Below are positions 36,734-48,316 of a stretch of 64,000 bases of DNA, in pieces (the stretch's first letter is position 1; each line of letters begins with the position of its first letter). A program made the translations under genes and the position numbers. The stretch spans positions 24,893,001 through 24,957,000 of the forward strand of contig NC_083388.1 of the NCBI RefSeq assembly GCF_031755915.1, written 5' to 3'. The notes beneath the pieces were generated by a model that saw nothing but the letters and a program-made list of their open reading frames with translations, did not search any database and had not been told where the DNA came from. The stretch comes from Ziziphus jujuba (taxonomy: Eukaryota; Streptophyta; Magnoliopsida; Rosales; Rhamnaceae).

Positions 36734-39043
36734 CCCTATCAATATCTCTCTCTTGGTCTGCACCATTTCCGGCCACACGCACCGGCCACCGGTGAAGCCC
36801 AGTTGTCGGCGAGCTTAGCTGCCAAGTTTGGAGACTGGCCGATCAGCGACGCGCCCAAATCAGCGGATGAAGCTGGCGGCGGCCCATTTTGGTTCTTCGG
36901 CGATTTCGCTATTTTCCGGCCAACCCAGTCTGATTTCATACTCTTTTCCCCCTATTTTGGACCTGCTAAGCTTGATTCTGAGGTCCATTCAGCTCAATTC
37001 CCAGCCGTTTGGGAGACACAATAAGTTGAACTTCGTTCGAAACCTTTTGTCCACTTTCCGGCCATCTCCGGTAGAGTTGAGTCCAACGGAAATCGGTAAT
37101 GTGATCCTCGTTTCATTAGCTTTCCATAGAAACCTCATTTACGAATTTTGGATATCGTTTGTGTTAGCTCTGCTGGGTACCGGTTATTATTTATCCGAAT
37201 AAAATGTTAATTTATTTGATCCTATGTAATATTGTTATTTTAGGAGTACGTGTGAGTCGTAGAATTGATCCTATGGAGGATCTTAGTCGGATTCTGTGCT
37301 CGAGGTGAGTGATCCACTTTCAAGCTTAATTTTGGGTGTTTAATTATAAGTATTTTGTGATAATTGATTATTTGAAAATGTGATATTTCATGTGTTAATT
37401 GTTTAGCAAAAATTTATTTGAAATTTTGATGGCACAATTTGAATAAATTGAAATGTATATGTGCATTAAAGCATATTTTGATTTTGATAAATTATAGAAA
37501 TTCATTTTATGAAAATTTGATATTTAAAGGAATTATGATTTTAACATTTTTGATTTATTGTTGAAATTATTGTGAGTTTATGTCAAGCAATAAAAATGCA
37601 TTTATATGGATTTATGAATTTTGAAATTTTTATGTCATTTAATTATATTTTGAATTTTGAGGAATTGAAGGAATATTTATTTTAAATTATTGTTAATTTT
37701 ATTGATGGATTTGAAATTGATGGAATTTATACGATGGATTTATGACGATAATTTATAAAGCAATTGTGGAAAATTTATGGGTTTATTGGATGGAATAAAC
37801 CCGGTGGTACTTATTTTTTATTCGAGATTTTGAAAATGTATGAATTTTATGATTTTTAAATGCACCATACACATACTGGTGTTCTGTATATATGGATATA
37901 ATTAGCGCGCAAGTGGATGTGATTAGTGCGCAGGTGGGTGTGAGTAGCGCACAGGTGATTTATAGGGTTGTCCTGTGGTTGCCATCGGACGAGAGTAGGC
38001 CACCCCTCCATGGCCGGGATGCTTGTTTGCAGTGGGACGCCACGCGACCGTATACCGGTTTCTCTCTTTAACTTCCTGTCTGGCGGTGCTTGGGACGCTA
38101 GGTACCATTGGCGCCACTGGTACATAGTGGGTGCATCATATGGTTTTCACGACATGATTTTAGTTATACAATAGTTTAGAATTTTATTTAAATTAAAATG
38201 TTTTTAATACTGTTTTATATAATTAATTGTTTTGGTATTCTAAATTGAGTTCTATTGTTAATTGTTTGGTTTTATTTTATTTATTTAAATATTACTTGGA
38301 TCATTTTTGTTAATGTAAATTTTATTGTGTTTTCGTATTAATTGTTTACAATACTTTATTTCCAATTTAATATTTATCATTAGTCTTATTTTTTATAATT
38401 ATTTCTCACTAAAATTTTTGGATTATTAATTTATCGTCTTTTATTTGCAAATTATTAATTAAATATTTTCTAGACTTTTGGGGCATAAACTGTTGGGTTT
38501 TGCGAAAATGTTTTAAAAAGGGAACTTTTCCAACTGAATGAATTGTGAGGGTTTTGAGGAAAAATATTATTTTTAACTACTTATTATTTATTTACTTATT
38601 TCTTATTAATCAATTAACTAAGTTATTTATCCTTTTATTTTTATTATTGTATAGTAGATTGGGTCACTCACTGAGATGATTAGCATATCATGTTTTTAAA
38701 TTCCATTCCCTTAGGCCCAGGTTAGTCGACGTTGATCGTCCAGAAGCGAGCTTCATGTCTTGGTTCATTGCCGAAAGTCTAAGAGGCTTTTCCTTTCCTT
38801 TCTATCTTGTATTACCTCTTTTTATCTTGTATTGTATTAAATTTCATATGCAATTGTATTTGATAACTCTTTGTATACTATTTGGACGATTATTTACTTA
38901 ATTCTGCACTGGTTCCTTGTCATTTGTTTGAAATCTTGCAAACTTGTGGAAGTAAATTGTAGTAAGGTGAGAGGAATAAAGTGGTGTATATAGAAGTGTA
39001 TTTTCAGTACAGGAAAATTGTGGTAAGTCCAACCCTTTGGGGC
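36191..39043 (+). mobile_element. Solo LTR-like repeat, copy F, 3'-truncated
   Basis: The plus-strand copy starts with the least-decayed 5' terminus in the window, TGTAACACCCCGTCC. Similarity to copies B, C and H stops near 39043 ('aaccctttgggg'), about 100 bp short of the GTCCTGACA end. With no 3' end no target-site duplication can be assigned. It is the closest relative of copy C. It contains a CT microsatellite (36698-36730). Confidence 0.8.
36698..36730. repeat. (CT)n microsatellite
   Basis: About 16 uninterrupted CT units lie in the CT-rich tract of copy F. Other copies have shorter, broken CT runs at the same place. Confidence 0.9.
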
Positions 39044-39684
39044 ATCAATTGGAATATAGTTTTGAACTTATTCTATATGCTAAATTAATTTGTAGTAGCA
39101 CTTCCCCCATGAAGAGTCAAGCAGGCCCTTGTTTTCTCCGCTGGATATTTGTTCGGAATAAATTGGAATACGATCAGCATGAGACTAAAAAGGATCTAAT
39201 ATATAGACCAACGTCAAGTGTAAAATACTCAATAGCATCCATTTCTTTCATTTTCTGGTACTACAGTAATTATGTGGTAATGTGAGCCCCAAAACCACTG
39301 ACATATATAATGTTAGTTAACGAAACTTACTTTGAAAATTCAAATAAAAAAAGTCTCAATATATTTAGTGGCAGTGGTCAATGGGAGAACTGTGTTTAGT
39401 CGGATTTGGTGGGTCAAGAAAGGGGAAATATATATATATATATATATAGAGAAATCATGACTTCGTGATTAAGACATAATTAGAACAATATTATATATAT
39501 ATATATATAGTAATACCCAAAACAATTAGAAAAAGGCATCCATCGGTCGACCCTTCTACTTTTATTTATAAGTTATACTTATTGCAATGACTGCAAGATG
39601 CATAGCAAACCTTATTGAAAAATGAGAAAAGTACATAAGTATAATGAATTAATCCATGGTTACTTAATATTATATAAGAAGGGT
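39044..39684. other. 3' flank of the germin-like pseudogene
   Basis: No gene is seen. It has TA microsatellites at about 39430-39449 and 39493-39509. The stretch at about 39511-39680 matches 53750-53905 ('aggcatccat.ggtc.acccttct'), the 3' flank of the next GLP copy. Confidence 0.5.
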
Positions 39685-40602
39685 CTAATTGTTATCAGCC
39701 CAGAACTGCTTCTGGAGATAATAATATTCTTATCAACTTGGAAAGCCTTGGTGAGAACATCAGGATTGATATGAGGATCTGATCCAATCACAGCGTTAGC
39801 AATAATGATAACTCCGGGGTTTTGGCTGCTTAGACCAGCAAAAGCAAGAGCATTGTTATCTCCCCTGTTGAACTGGAAATGAATGAGACCAACTGGGAAC
39901 ACAAACATCTCCTTTGTTGAGGATTTTAGTGAAGAGTTTGTTACTTCCATCTTTTTGGTTGGATGTTACAAAACCAACCTCCAATGCTCCCTCTACGACC
40001 ACTAGGATTTCGGTAGCTCGGGGGTGAGTGTGTGGAGGGTTTAGACCGTACGCTGCAAAGTCAATGCGAGCGAGGGAGATTCCCAAAGTGTTAAGCCCTG
40101 GAATTTCGTTTACAGCCACTGGAGTCACGTTCGACCCAACTGGGTTCGATGTGTTCCCGGGCTTATCAAGCCCAGAGAAGAAGAAATCCCCTGCGTCGGC
40201 AAGCTTGGGGTCCTTGCAGAACTTTCCATTCACAAACACTGCTCAACAGAAAATTTTGTACTTAGTATCAAACACCTTTCGACAACTATATTTTAAAATG
40301 TATAATGATAATGGAATAGAAATTAAAATGCATGTATAATGCTATAATATATACTTACCGCCTTGTTTGGTATCAAACACATAAATTTCGTAATTATAGA
40401 ACCATCAAACACATTTCAACAAATACCATAAATAGAAATTCAAGTATATGTTAATATAATATTGTATACGTACAGCCACAGGTTTTGGTGTCGTTTAAAG
40501 CCACACAGAAGTCCTGAACAGGGTCAGGATCCGAGGCAAAGGCATAGGAGCAGGCCAAAGCCAAGATGACAGAGGACAAAAGGAGATGAGCACCTTGCAC
40601 AT
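39685..40602 (-). pseudogene. Germin-like protein pseudogene (two exons)
   Basis: Exon 1 (about 40602-40474) encodes a signal peptide and 'SDPDPVQDFCVALNDTK'. The donor is GTACGT. Exon 2 starts at 40238 with '[11 protein letters not shown]', followed by germin box 1 (HTHPRATE, metal ligands His, His and Glu all present) and box 2 ([13 protein letters not shown], with the fourth ligand His). Lesions: the ATG at 40602 is out of frame with the signal peptide, a 2-nt loss sits just before FVFPV (about 39909-39912), and a 4-nt loss near 39718-39721 shifts the C-terminal frame. The ancestral stop is at 39685-39687. Germin-like proteins are secreted Mn-binding cupins, some with superoxide dismutase or oxalate oxidase activity; which applied here is unknown. 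Confidence 0.88.
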
Positions 40603-40690
40603 TTTAGAAAAACTTGTCCAAAATTTATACTTAATTTTTTTTATAGTATAATGTAAAGTGAGGGATGAGAAATCTTTATGGAAAACATGG

Positions 40691-40700
40691 CTATTTATAG
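40691..40700 (-). promoter_or_regulatory. TATA box of the germin-like pseudogene
   Basis: CTATAAATAG on the minus strand, about 90 bp upstream of the ATG at 40602, in a segment conserved with 19293-19302. Confidence 0.65.
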
Positions 40701-40702
40701 AG

Positions 40703-42719
40703 GGGAAATCAGCAAACTAGTCTTTGTATCCTTTGAAGCAGATAGAAGACTCGAAAAATCTCTATCCAATGGTTTCCAGTCTCTTAATCAAGGTAGAACC
40801 ATTCTTCAACCACTACATATATACAAGCATTCTTTATCTTTTTATTTTTTATTCTATTTTTATTTTTTTAATTAATTTCCTCATGATCTTATGCTTTCAG
40901 CATTGAAATTTTTGCCACATAGAAATGGTCTTTTTTCTTTTTTTTTTTTCCCTTCACGTACTCTCCTTATTCCTTTGATTTTTTGTTGTAATCATTAGGT
41001 TATTTTAACTAGAAGCTGAATGTTATTGAGCGACCTCATTGCTATCTCCGCTGTACGTAAACGGTGTGAAATTAAATTTATGTTGACATGGACGCTGTGC
41101 CTGCCTTTGATTATTCGGTTGAACAAGTATTTAACTTTATTTGGTGTTTAAAATAAATCAGGACTCCCACAGCCTCAAACCTAAAAGGTGATAGAACGAC
41201 AGCTTCCTTTCATTTGCTCTACCAGTCGGTGTGGTGTTTGCCCTCCTTTTTCATTAATTAGCTTATATAATGTGATTGAATTGTTAGATTAGAAAATTAC
41301 AAATCATAGTGTAAAGTCATTATTACATAAACATATATATATATATATTTTATAAAGGCATTTGATTCTTGTATTACAATCTAACCCTTGGATGTCAAGG
41401 GTTAAGCGGAATATTCATTGGAGTTAAAAAAGAATTCTAATATTTACTCCAAAATACCTTTATGACAATAAGAATTACTATTGCAACATCATTTAAACAT
41501 ACATATATATATATATATATATAAACTCCAAAAAATAGTTTAAAGCCAGCGTTTTTTTAATATTGCATTTATAAATTCTATCTTGCGTAGCACGCAATAT
41601 ATCAGAATTTAGAGCACTAGTGATCACGAAACCCTGAAGGCTGTACCTATCCGAGTACAGAATTTCCTTCAACTGGAAATGAATTTAGCATTCATCTTAT
41701 GTTCATAAAGTCTCTTAAATTATTATTAACAAAAATTATTTCTTTTTTTTTTTTTGGTTGAAAACTATTACCACATATTATGGTACGAAATATAAAGTAA
41801 TTACGAAATAAAAATCATGATTAGTAATTCCAATAACGATGAGACTGATCAATCGCACCCCAAATTGATAGTGTGATTACGTTTATTAGTTAGTTTCTTT
41901 CAATTTCATCTCAAAAATAAATAAATAAACTCATTTCTACTCCCTTCTACTATATTACGTTTGGAGAAGATCAAGGGATTTAATACTTTTTTAGATTCCA
42001 AACTTAAAACAAATATTATACTAATTGATCATTAAAAAAATTAAAAGGTTCAAATATCATACTAATTATTTAACAAAAATGGCATACTAATTATACGGAA
42101 TTTTGTTTCATTATAATTTTCACTTTAAAATTAATCTTAATCCTATGGCTTAAATTCTACTTGGATGATTATGGTAATTAAAGCATGAAAATTAATGTTT
42201 ATTAGCTTCAAAATAGAGAAAATAAATTGCTGGCGAAGTAAAGGCCTTGAAAAATACTACTATGAATTCATTAACGAAATTAAAGGACAACAAATTCTCT
42301 CTCCCCATTTTCTCCAATGCAAACAAATAGCAATCTCTCAAGCTCGAAGTGATCTTGAAACTCCTTGACAATGGTGGTTTGATGATTTTGTACTTGTATA
42401 TTTTTAATTTTTACATCATATAAAGATTTCAAAATTAGTTTCAAGAGTTAAAAAGAGAAAGAGAGATGATAACAGAGTTTATGATTCAAAGAGACATAGG
42501 ATAAGAGAGTTTCTGATTTAGAGAGACAAAAATGATTGACAAATTGGATGAAATATTATAACTGAAAAACGAAATTAGATAATGGTATACAATACCATTC
42601 TTCGTATTTTAAAAATGAATTTGAATCCAACAATAGGGAAACACATACTGCAACCCTTATTAAAATGTAAAGCTAACATATAGTTTATGAATTCAATGGC
42701 AGCCTCTAATATAATTAGG
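40703..42719. other. Intergenic flank of the germin-like array
   Basis: No gene is supported. It is parallel to 8240-10192 and holds TA tracts at about 41336-41350 and 41500-41522. Near 41975 it reads 'gatcaagggatttaata', the empty equivalent of the copy C insertion site. The section 42180-42700 has no recognised content. Confidence 0.5.
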
Positions 42720-42998
42720 ATCTAATTGTTGTCAACTGCTTCTGGAGATAGTCAATGATATTCTTGTCAACTTAGAAGGCCTTGGTGAGCACATTAGGAT
42801 TAATACGAGGATCCGAATCAAATATAGAGTCAGCAATGGTGATTACTCCTGCATTTTGTGCTCAGCCCGGTGAAGGCTACTGCATTGCTATTTCCCTTGT
42901 TGAATTGGAAGTGAATGAGAGCAACTGGGAATACAAATACATCTCCCTTGTTAAGGATTTTCGTAAAGAGGTGGTTATCATCTTGGATGGATGTTAGG
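42720..42998 (-). pseudogene. Germin-like exon 2 fragment
   Basis: On the minus strand the 3' half of exon 2 can be read: '[18 protein letters not shown]', then '[16 protein letters not shown]' (germin box 2 with its His), then a deletion and frameshift at the SSQNAG position, an in-frame TAA where paralogs have Gln in AFQVDK, and a lost C-terminus. Box 1, the first half of exon 2 and exon 1 are all missing. Directly after 'tggatgttag' the sequence jumps to 5' flank wording ('tccatgcatta'). This is a rearranged remnant. Confidence 0.82.
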
Positions 42999-44149
42999 AT
43001 CCATGCATTAATTGGATATGAAGGGTGAAGAGAATGTTATTGTCAGGACCCGTCCAAAATTCCTCACCGGAACTCTAGACCAGCCTTGATCCCAGGGAAA
43101 CCCTACCGGACCTTCCAATGGAAATCCGGCAGAACCTCCCCTAAGGGTTGGACTTACCATAAATTTCCTGCACTGAAAACACACTTCTATAAACATCCCC
43201 TTATTCCTCCCACATTACTACAATTTGATTCCACAATTTTGCAGCACTCCAAATGAATAACAGTAAATCAGTGCATAATTAACAACTAAATATCCAATAC
43301 AGTAAACAGAGCATTATACAAATAAATGTGGAATTAATACAATGTCAGATAAAGGAGTAATACAAGATGAAGAGGAAAAGGGAAGAAATGTTTCTTGGAC
43401 TTTCGGCAAAGAACTGAGACGTCGGGCTCGCCCCGGACGATCAACGTCTCCCAAACCTGGTACCTAGGGGAACGGAATTCAGAAATATGAGATGCTAATC
43501 ATCTCAATGAGTGACCCTATCTACTGTATAATTAACCGTAATAATAATTATAGTACACTTGATTAATTAAGAATAACTAAATAAATAATAATTAATTGAA
43601 AATAATATTTTCTCTCAAAACCCTCACCATTCACTCCGTTGGAAAAGTTCCCCTTTTTAAAACATTTTCGCAAAACCCGTTATTTCTATTTCCCGAAAAC
43701 CAAGGAATCAATTAGTAAACTAAATATCCAATAAAATATAATAAATCGAGCATCCAAAATTTATAATGAATAACTTGAAATAAAAATAACTTATAACAGT
43801 TACTAATAATTAATCCATGTCATAATAATTAATACCGAAATATTAATAAAACTCACATTAAACAATTCATGAAATGATTGTTTAATTAAAATGAATTAAT
43901 TTCTTGAAGAATTAAGTAAAGAAAAAAATTAAATCAAATTAAAACCTCAATTTAAGATAAATGGTAAAAACATAGTAAGATATTTTTTAAAATCACCAAA
44001 TCAATATAAATAGAAAAATCAAGATGAAATGCACTGTTAAAACACTAATATAAATAAGAAATCAAAAACATAATAAAATTCCATAAAATTTGTATTAAGT
44101 TTTCCAATTGAAATAATTAATAAAAACAACGTTAAATACAACATATACA

Positions 44150-44415
44150 ATGTACCATACGACGTACCAATCTGTAAACCGTGGAATACACCCATCTCAT
44201 GACCCTCAATATATGAACGGTGTCATGGAAATAATAAATAACCGTCGGGACGTACCCAACCTCATGGTCCATGGCAATAATAAACCGTTGGATGATACCA
44301 ACCTCACGGTACCGTGGTAATAATACTAAAACCGTCAGATGAATCCGGCTTCACAGTTCGTGGTAATAATAGATAACCGTTGGATGAAACCAACCTCACG
44401 GCACCGTGGTAAACC
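44150..44415. repeat. Tandem repeat specific to copy G
   Basis: About five imperfect copies of a roughly 50-60 bp unit occur, recognisable by 'aaccgt.ggatga.acc' followed by 'ctcacgg..ccgtggtaa'. I do not see this array in the other copies of the family. Confidence 0.75.
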
Positions 44416-45997
44416 CAGCATGTTGTAATATAATACTGAACCAAACTCTGGTACTATATGGTACATCGATTAAAATAACCGATACAGTATCCTACTGTAT
44501 CATAATCATAATTTAATTGTCAAGTTCAACTGCTTGTTCAAATATTTCAAAATCTCAAAATATCATTTCATACGAAAACCAGAAATACCATAGTGAAATA
44601 TATTTACCATAAACCAATTTTAAGCACCTAAAATTATAAAATATTTGATTGTGCTTAAAATTATATGATTTTCAATCTGGTTTCTCAAACCAAATAGTTT
44701 CCAAAATGATTTAAAAATATCAATTTAAATACCAAAATATTTAACTACACCAAGTTCACTTATGAACCCATTAGAATATAAAACCATTTAATACACTGTC
44801 AAACCTTACGTAAAATGACAACTCATATTTAATAAGGCAAATATTTTTATATGCATAATCCAAATATTCAATCAAATGGTATATAAGCCAAATTATTCGA
44901 ACACATATATATTATGTTATACCCCAAAACAATTTTTAAAACTAATAACCATAGCAATAATTACAATAAATCAAACCACAATTTCTTTAAATTTCCAAAT
45001 ATATTCTTTTGGCACCAATACATATATTAAAAACATTATGAATTAGCACTACCATTCTAGATAGAAATTCTCATGATATCGAACACATAAACATATTTTG
45101 GAAATATTCAATTATGAAATATTCCAACAAATTAATTTAATAATTAATAATTTCAATTCAATTTCATAAAATTCTTTGAATCGAAATATTTTTTAATATA
45201 TAAATATTTTGATTCACTCAATTGGGCATCAAATTTTCACAAATAAAACCACTAAATATTTGGCACATAAAATATCAATTTCAAATATTCAATTCACACA
45301 AAATATTCACAAATTTAATTCCCGAAATTAATTTGAAGGTGGGTCACTCACCTGGAGCACGCCATTAAACCAAGATCCTCCATGGGATCAATTCCACGAC
45401 GCACCCATGATCCTAAAACAACAATATTACACAACTCAAATAAATTAATATTTTATTCGGGTAAATAATACCCGGTACCCGGGGGGTTAAACACAAATGT
45501 TAACCAAAATTGACGAGTAATATACCGAATCGAAGCTTGAGTGACGAGGATCACGAATCCGGTCTCACTTCCCAGAGATCGGACCTGTGGTGGCCGGAAT
45601 CTCGCCGGAAAGCTCTCGGCCTTTAGAGCCTCGATTCTCCCAAACCGTCGTGAATTGGAGGAAAAGGACACCGAATTTGGATTCAGAACGTTGGAATTAG
45701 TGGGGAGGGACCGACGGTGCAACTGGATACTCGCTAGAACAGGATTTTTTGGCGAGTCACCGGGGTCACCGGCAACCGTCGCCGCCGACGGCGCATCCGG
45801 TGGCCGATGGCTGAGATTTTTGGGGGTTTTGTAGATTGAGGGGAGAGGGTTCCAACGTTTCCAACGGTGAGGCAAACGGAGGCCGGACGGCGAAGAGATC
45901 TGGGTTTGAAGATTTTCAGCCCTCACCGGAAAATACTCCAATCCCGGTACGTCGGAGGTCCGGTGGCCGTGAAATTTGGTGGGTAGGCCAGAATTCC

Positions 45998-47137
45998 TGA
46001 TGTGATTCCGCCCGAGCCCGCTCAACCGATAACCCGCTGGGGTGCTGACTCGATATGGATGAAGACTAGGCCAATCACAAGAGCTCAAATTAAGATATTT
46101 AAGGACAACCTGGAAGTATTTATACAGGGGGTAATCAATCTCAATAGAGCTTGTCCATACTTGAAGATACAAAGCCTATTCCAAGCATCCAAGTGGTGGA
46201 AGCTGATACGGACCCGGGTGACGGTTTTGGTACATTTTTGGAGTCCGAGAAGCATGAAATGGTTCCAATGCTTTATGGGTTCAATACATATGCCTAAGAG
46301 GTCATGGAATCAAGTTAAAGCAGCCTCAAATGCAATCAAAAAGGGCTTGTACGGACAGCCTCAACATTTTGGCCGAATTTGCTGTATTCTCCGCGGGTTT
46401 TACTGTATTTTACTGTATTAACCTTTTCTCATACTTCCAAGCAAGGGCAACGTGGGGAACTTCACAATAAGCTTATTTGGCATCCTACAAAGCATCTAGA
46501 AGCTGATTTGAAGCTCAAAGAGGTCAAAGATTGATCAAAGTCAACTTGATCAAAAAAGCTAGTATTTTAGTTTCCTAATTTTATTCTACTTTTTGTTTTA
46601 GGAAACTACCATTATTTTTAGTTTCTATTTATTTATTTTCTGGAAAAATAAGATTAGGAGAGTTATTATTTTATTATTTTCATTGTAAATTAATTAATTC
46701 CTAATTCAAAATAAAGGAATTAATTAATCCAAATTAGATTAGGAAAAGGAAAGTTTCGGCCAAGGTAGACTTCTTCATTGTGTGGCCGGTTTTTCCTAGG
46801 GTTTTTAGGGTTTATTTTGTTTCTTTCAAAGCCTATTTAAAGGCTTATTTTTCATTAATAAAAAACTTTAAAACTTTGATTTGATTAAGAAAATATTTGT
46901 GAGATTAATTATCTCTTTGTTCTTTGAGAACACCTAAAACACCATTAGAGAATTGGTTGTTTTAGCTTGACTTATCAATAGGTTTTCCATCCCCTATTGT
47001 GGCGTCTACATTATACCAAGGTTTCTAACCATAGGTTGGTTAGGGGTTGAGGTTCATTACATTAGAACTTGAACTTAATTAAAGATCCGGGCTAATATAA
47101 TACGGGTTTAGGAGCAGGTCGTCCTAGGTTCGTATCA
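45998..47137 (+). repeat. 5' LTR of the young gypsy element
   Basis: 1140 bp, TGATGTGATTCC...TTCGTATCA. The U3 part still shows an open frame (46002-46421) that corresponds to the C-terminal end of the gag-protease ORF. A likely end-of-U3/R region lies near 46850 ('tttaaaggcttattt'). It differs from the 3' LTR at about 46093, 46308, 46482 and two sites near 47007-47009. Confidence 0.93.
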
Positions 47138-47139
47138 TT

Positions 47140-47151
47140 TGGTATCAGAGC
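47140..47151 (+). promoter_or_regulatory. Primer-binding site (initiator tRNA-Met)
   Basis: TGGTATCAGAGC, two bases after the 5' LTR, complementary to the 3' end of plant initiator tRNA-Met. It primes minus-strand cDNA synthesis. Confidence 0.92.
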
Positions 47152-48316
47152 TAAATTTTGTTCAGGTTTGATCTATCTTTATTTGCTTTATTTTTTTTTG
47201 TGTTATTCTGCACTTTTAGCATTAGGTTAAGGTTGCATCCATCCTATACACGTTTAGCATCTTAAAAAAAAAAAAAAAAAAATTCATTCCTAGTTGAATT
47301 AGGATTTCCTAGTTTTATCGTATTTTTGTTTCCTAGTTTGTTGGTTGTCTTTTATCATTGTTCTTGTTAATTTGGTTTTTGTTGATTTTTCTTTGCTGTT
47401 TTAGTCTTAGAAATTTGCATTCATATATTCAAAAAAAAAAAAAAAGAAAACAAGAAAGAAAAAAAAAAAGAAGTTTGCGGCAACATTTAAAAAAAAAAAA
47501 AAAAACTGCACATTTTGTTTATTTGGAGGTCACGGGTTTGGTGTTTGTTTTGGAGTTGGAATTGCAATTTTGGTAATTATTCTTGCTACTGCAGTTGTTT
47601 ATGTTCTGTGAGTGAAAAAAAAAAAAAGAAGAAGGTAAAGCCGAATAAAAAAATAAAAAAAAGAAGAAAAAAAAATATTTCGGTTTGTTGGAGTTTGATT
47701 TGTTTGCTGAAAATTTGTCGGAGCTGCTGGGTTTTTATTATTTATTCAATATTTGAGTTGCTGGAGAATTATTTTTGCTGCTGGATATTTGGATTTTGGG
47801 TGCTTAAATTTTTTGGATTAAAATTAGATAAAGGAATTGATACAAAACTTGAATTACAAGAACAACAACCAACACTTTTCTATATTTTTGTTCGCTTTGA
47901 TTCTTGTTCGTATTTGAATTTCTTTTTCTGGAATCTTATTCTTGAGCTCATAAACTACTACCATCTGGTGCAGTTTTCAAAAATTCCAACGTTTTCCCAT
48001 TATTTTGTGTTTTCTTGTCTAGAAAGCCGAAAAATTAGGATTTGTTGGATTCTTTCGGTATTGCCTACTTTTTGCTACTGCTTTGTTGATAAGTTTAATT
48101 AAAACATACTAGTGATCTAATTGCTGTTTTGTGGGTGTTTTAATTAGAACTTTGAGATAATTCATTGAGTGGAAAAAGGCAAGAGTGTGTGAGCTTAAAA
48201 GAGGGTAAAAGCCGAAACTAGTGTGCAAACACGAGTGTCGAGACCTTGTTTGAGTGAAACACGTGAGGGAGTGAATATTGTGAGGATTTATTTTATTTTT
48301 GCAGTATTTTACTAAC
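47152..48316 (+). other. Long untranslated leader of the young gypsy element
   Basis: About 1.16 kb without a domain, rich in A-runs (about 47262-47281, 47430-47470, 47489-47505, 47614-47675). A pyrimidine-rich stretch and TTTTTGCAG immediately precede the gag start by 12 bp and look like a splice acceptor, so a leader intron is conceivable. Alternative ORFs here are low-complexity and not supported. Confidence 0.5.

Noticed and set aside
45541..45834. 97-codon plus-strand ORF starting MTRITNPVSLPRD
   Set aside because: Part of the LTR-like unit. Similar starts occur in copy E (14929), but the frames diverge and stop at different places, as expected of non-coding repeats.
45453..46172. 239-codon minus-strand ORF
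   Set aside because: It spans the boundary between copy G and the 5' LTR of the inserted gypsy element, so it is a chance fusion without a domain.
47358..48102. ORFs in the leader of the young gypsy element (up to 195 codons)
   Set aside because: Low-complexity Lys/Phe-rich translations driven by poly(A)/(T) runs. No domain and no counterpart in gypsy elements that I know of.
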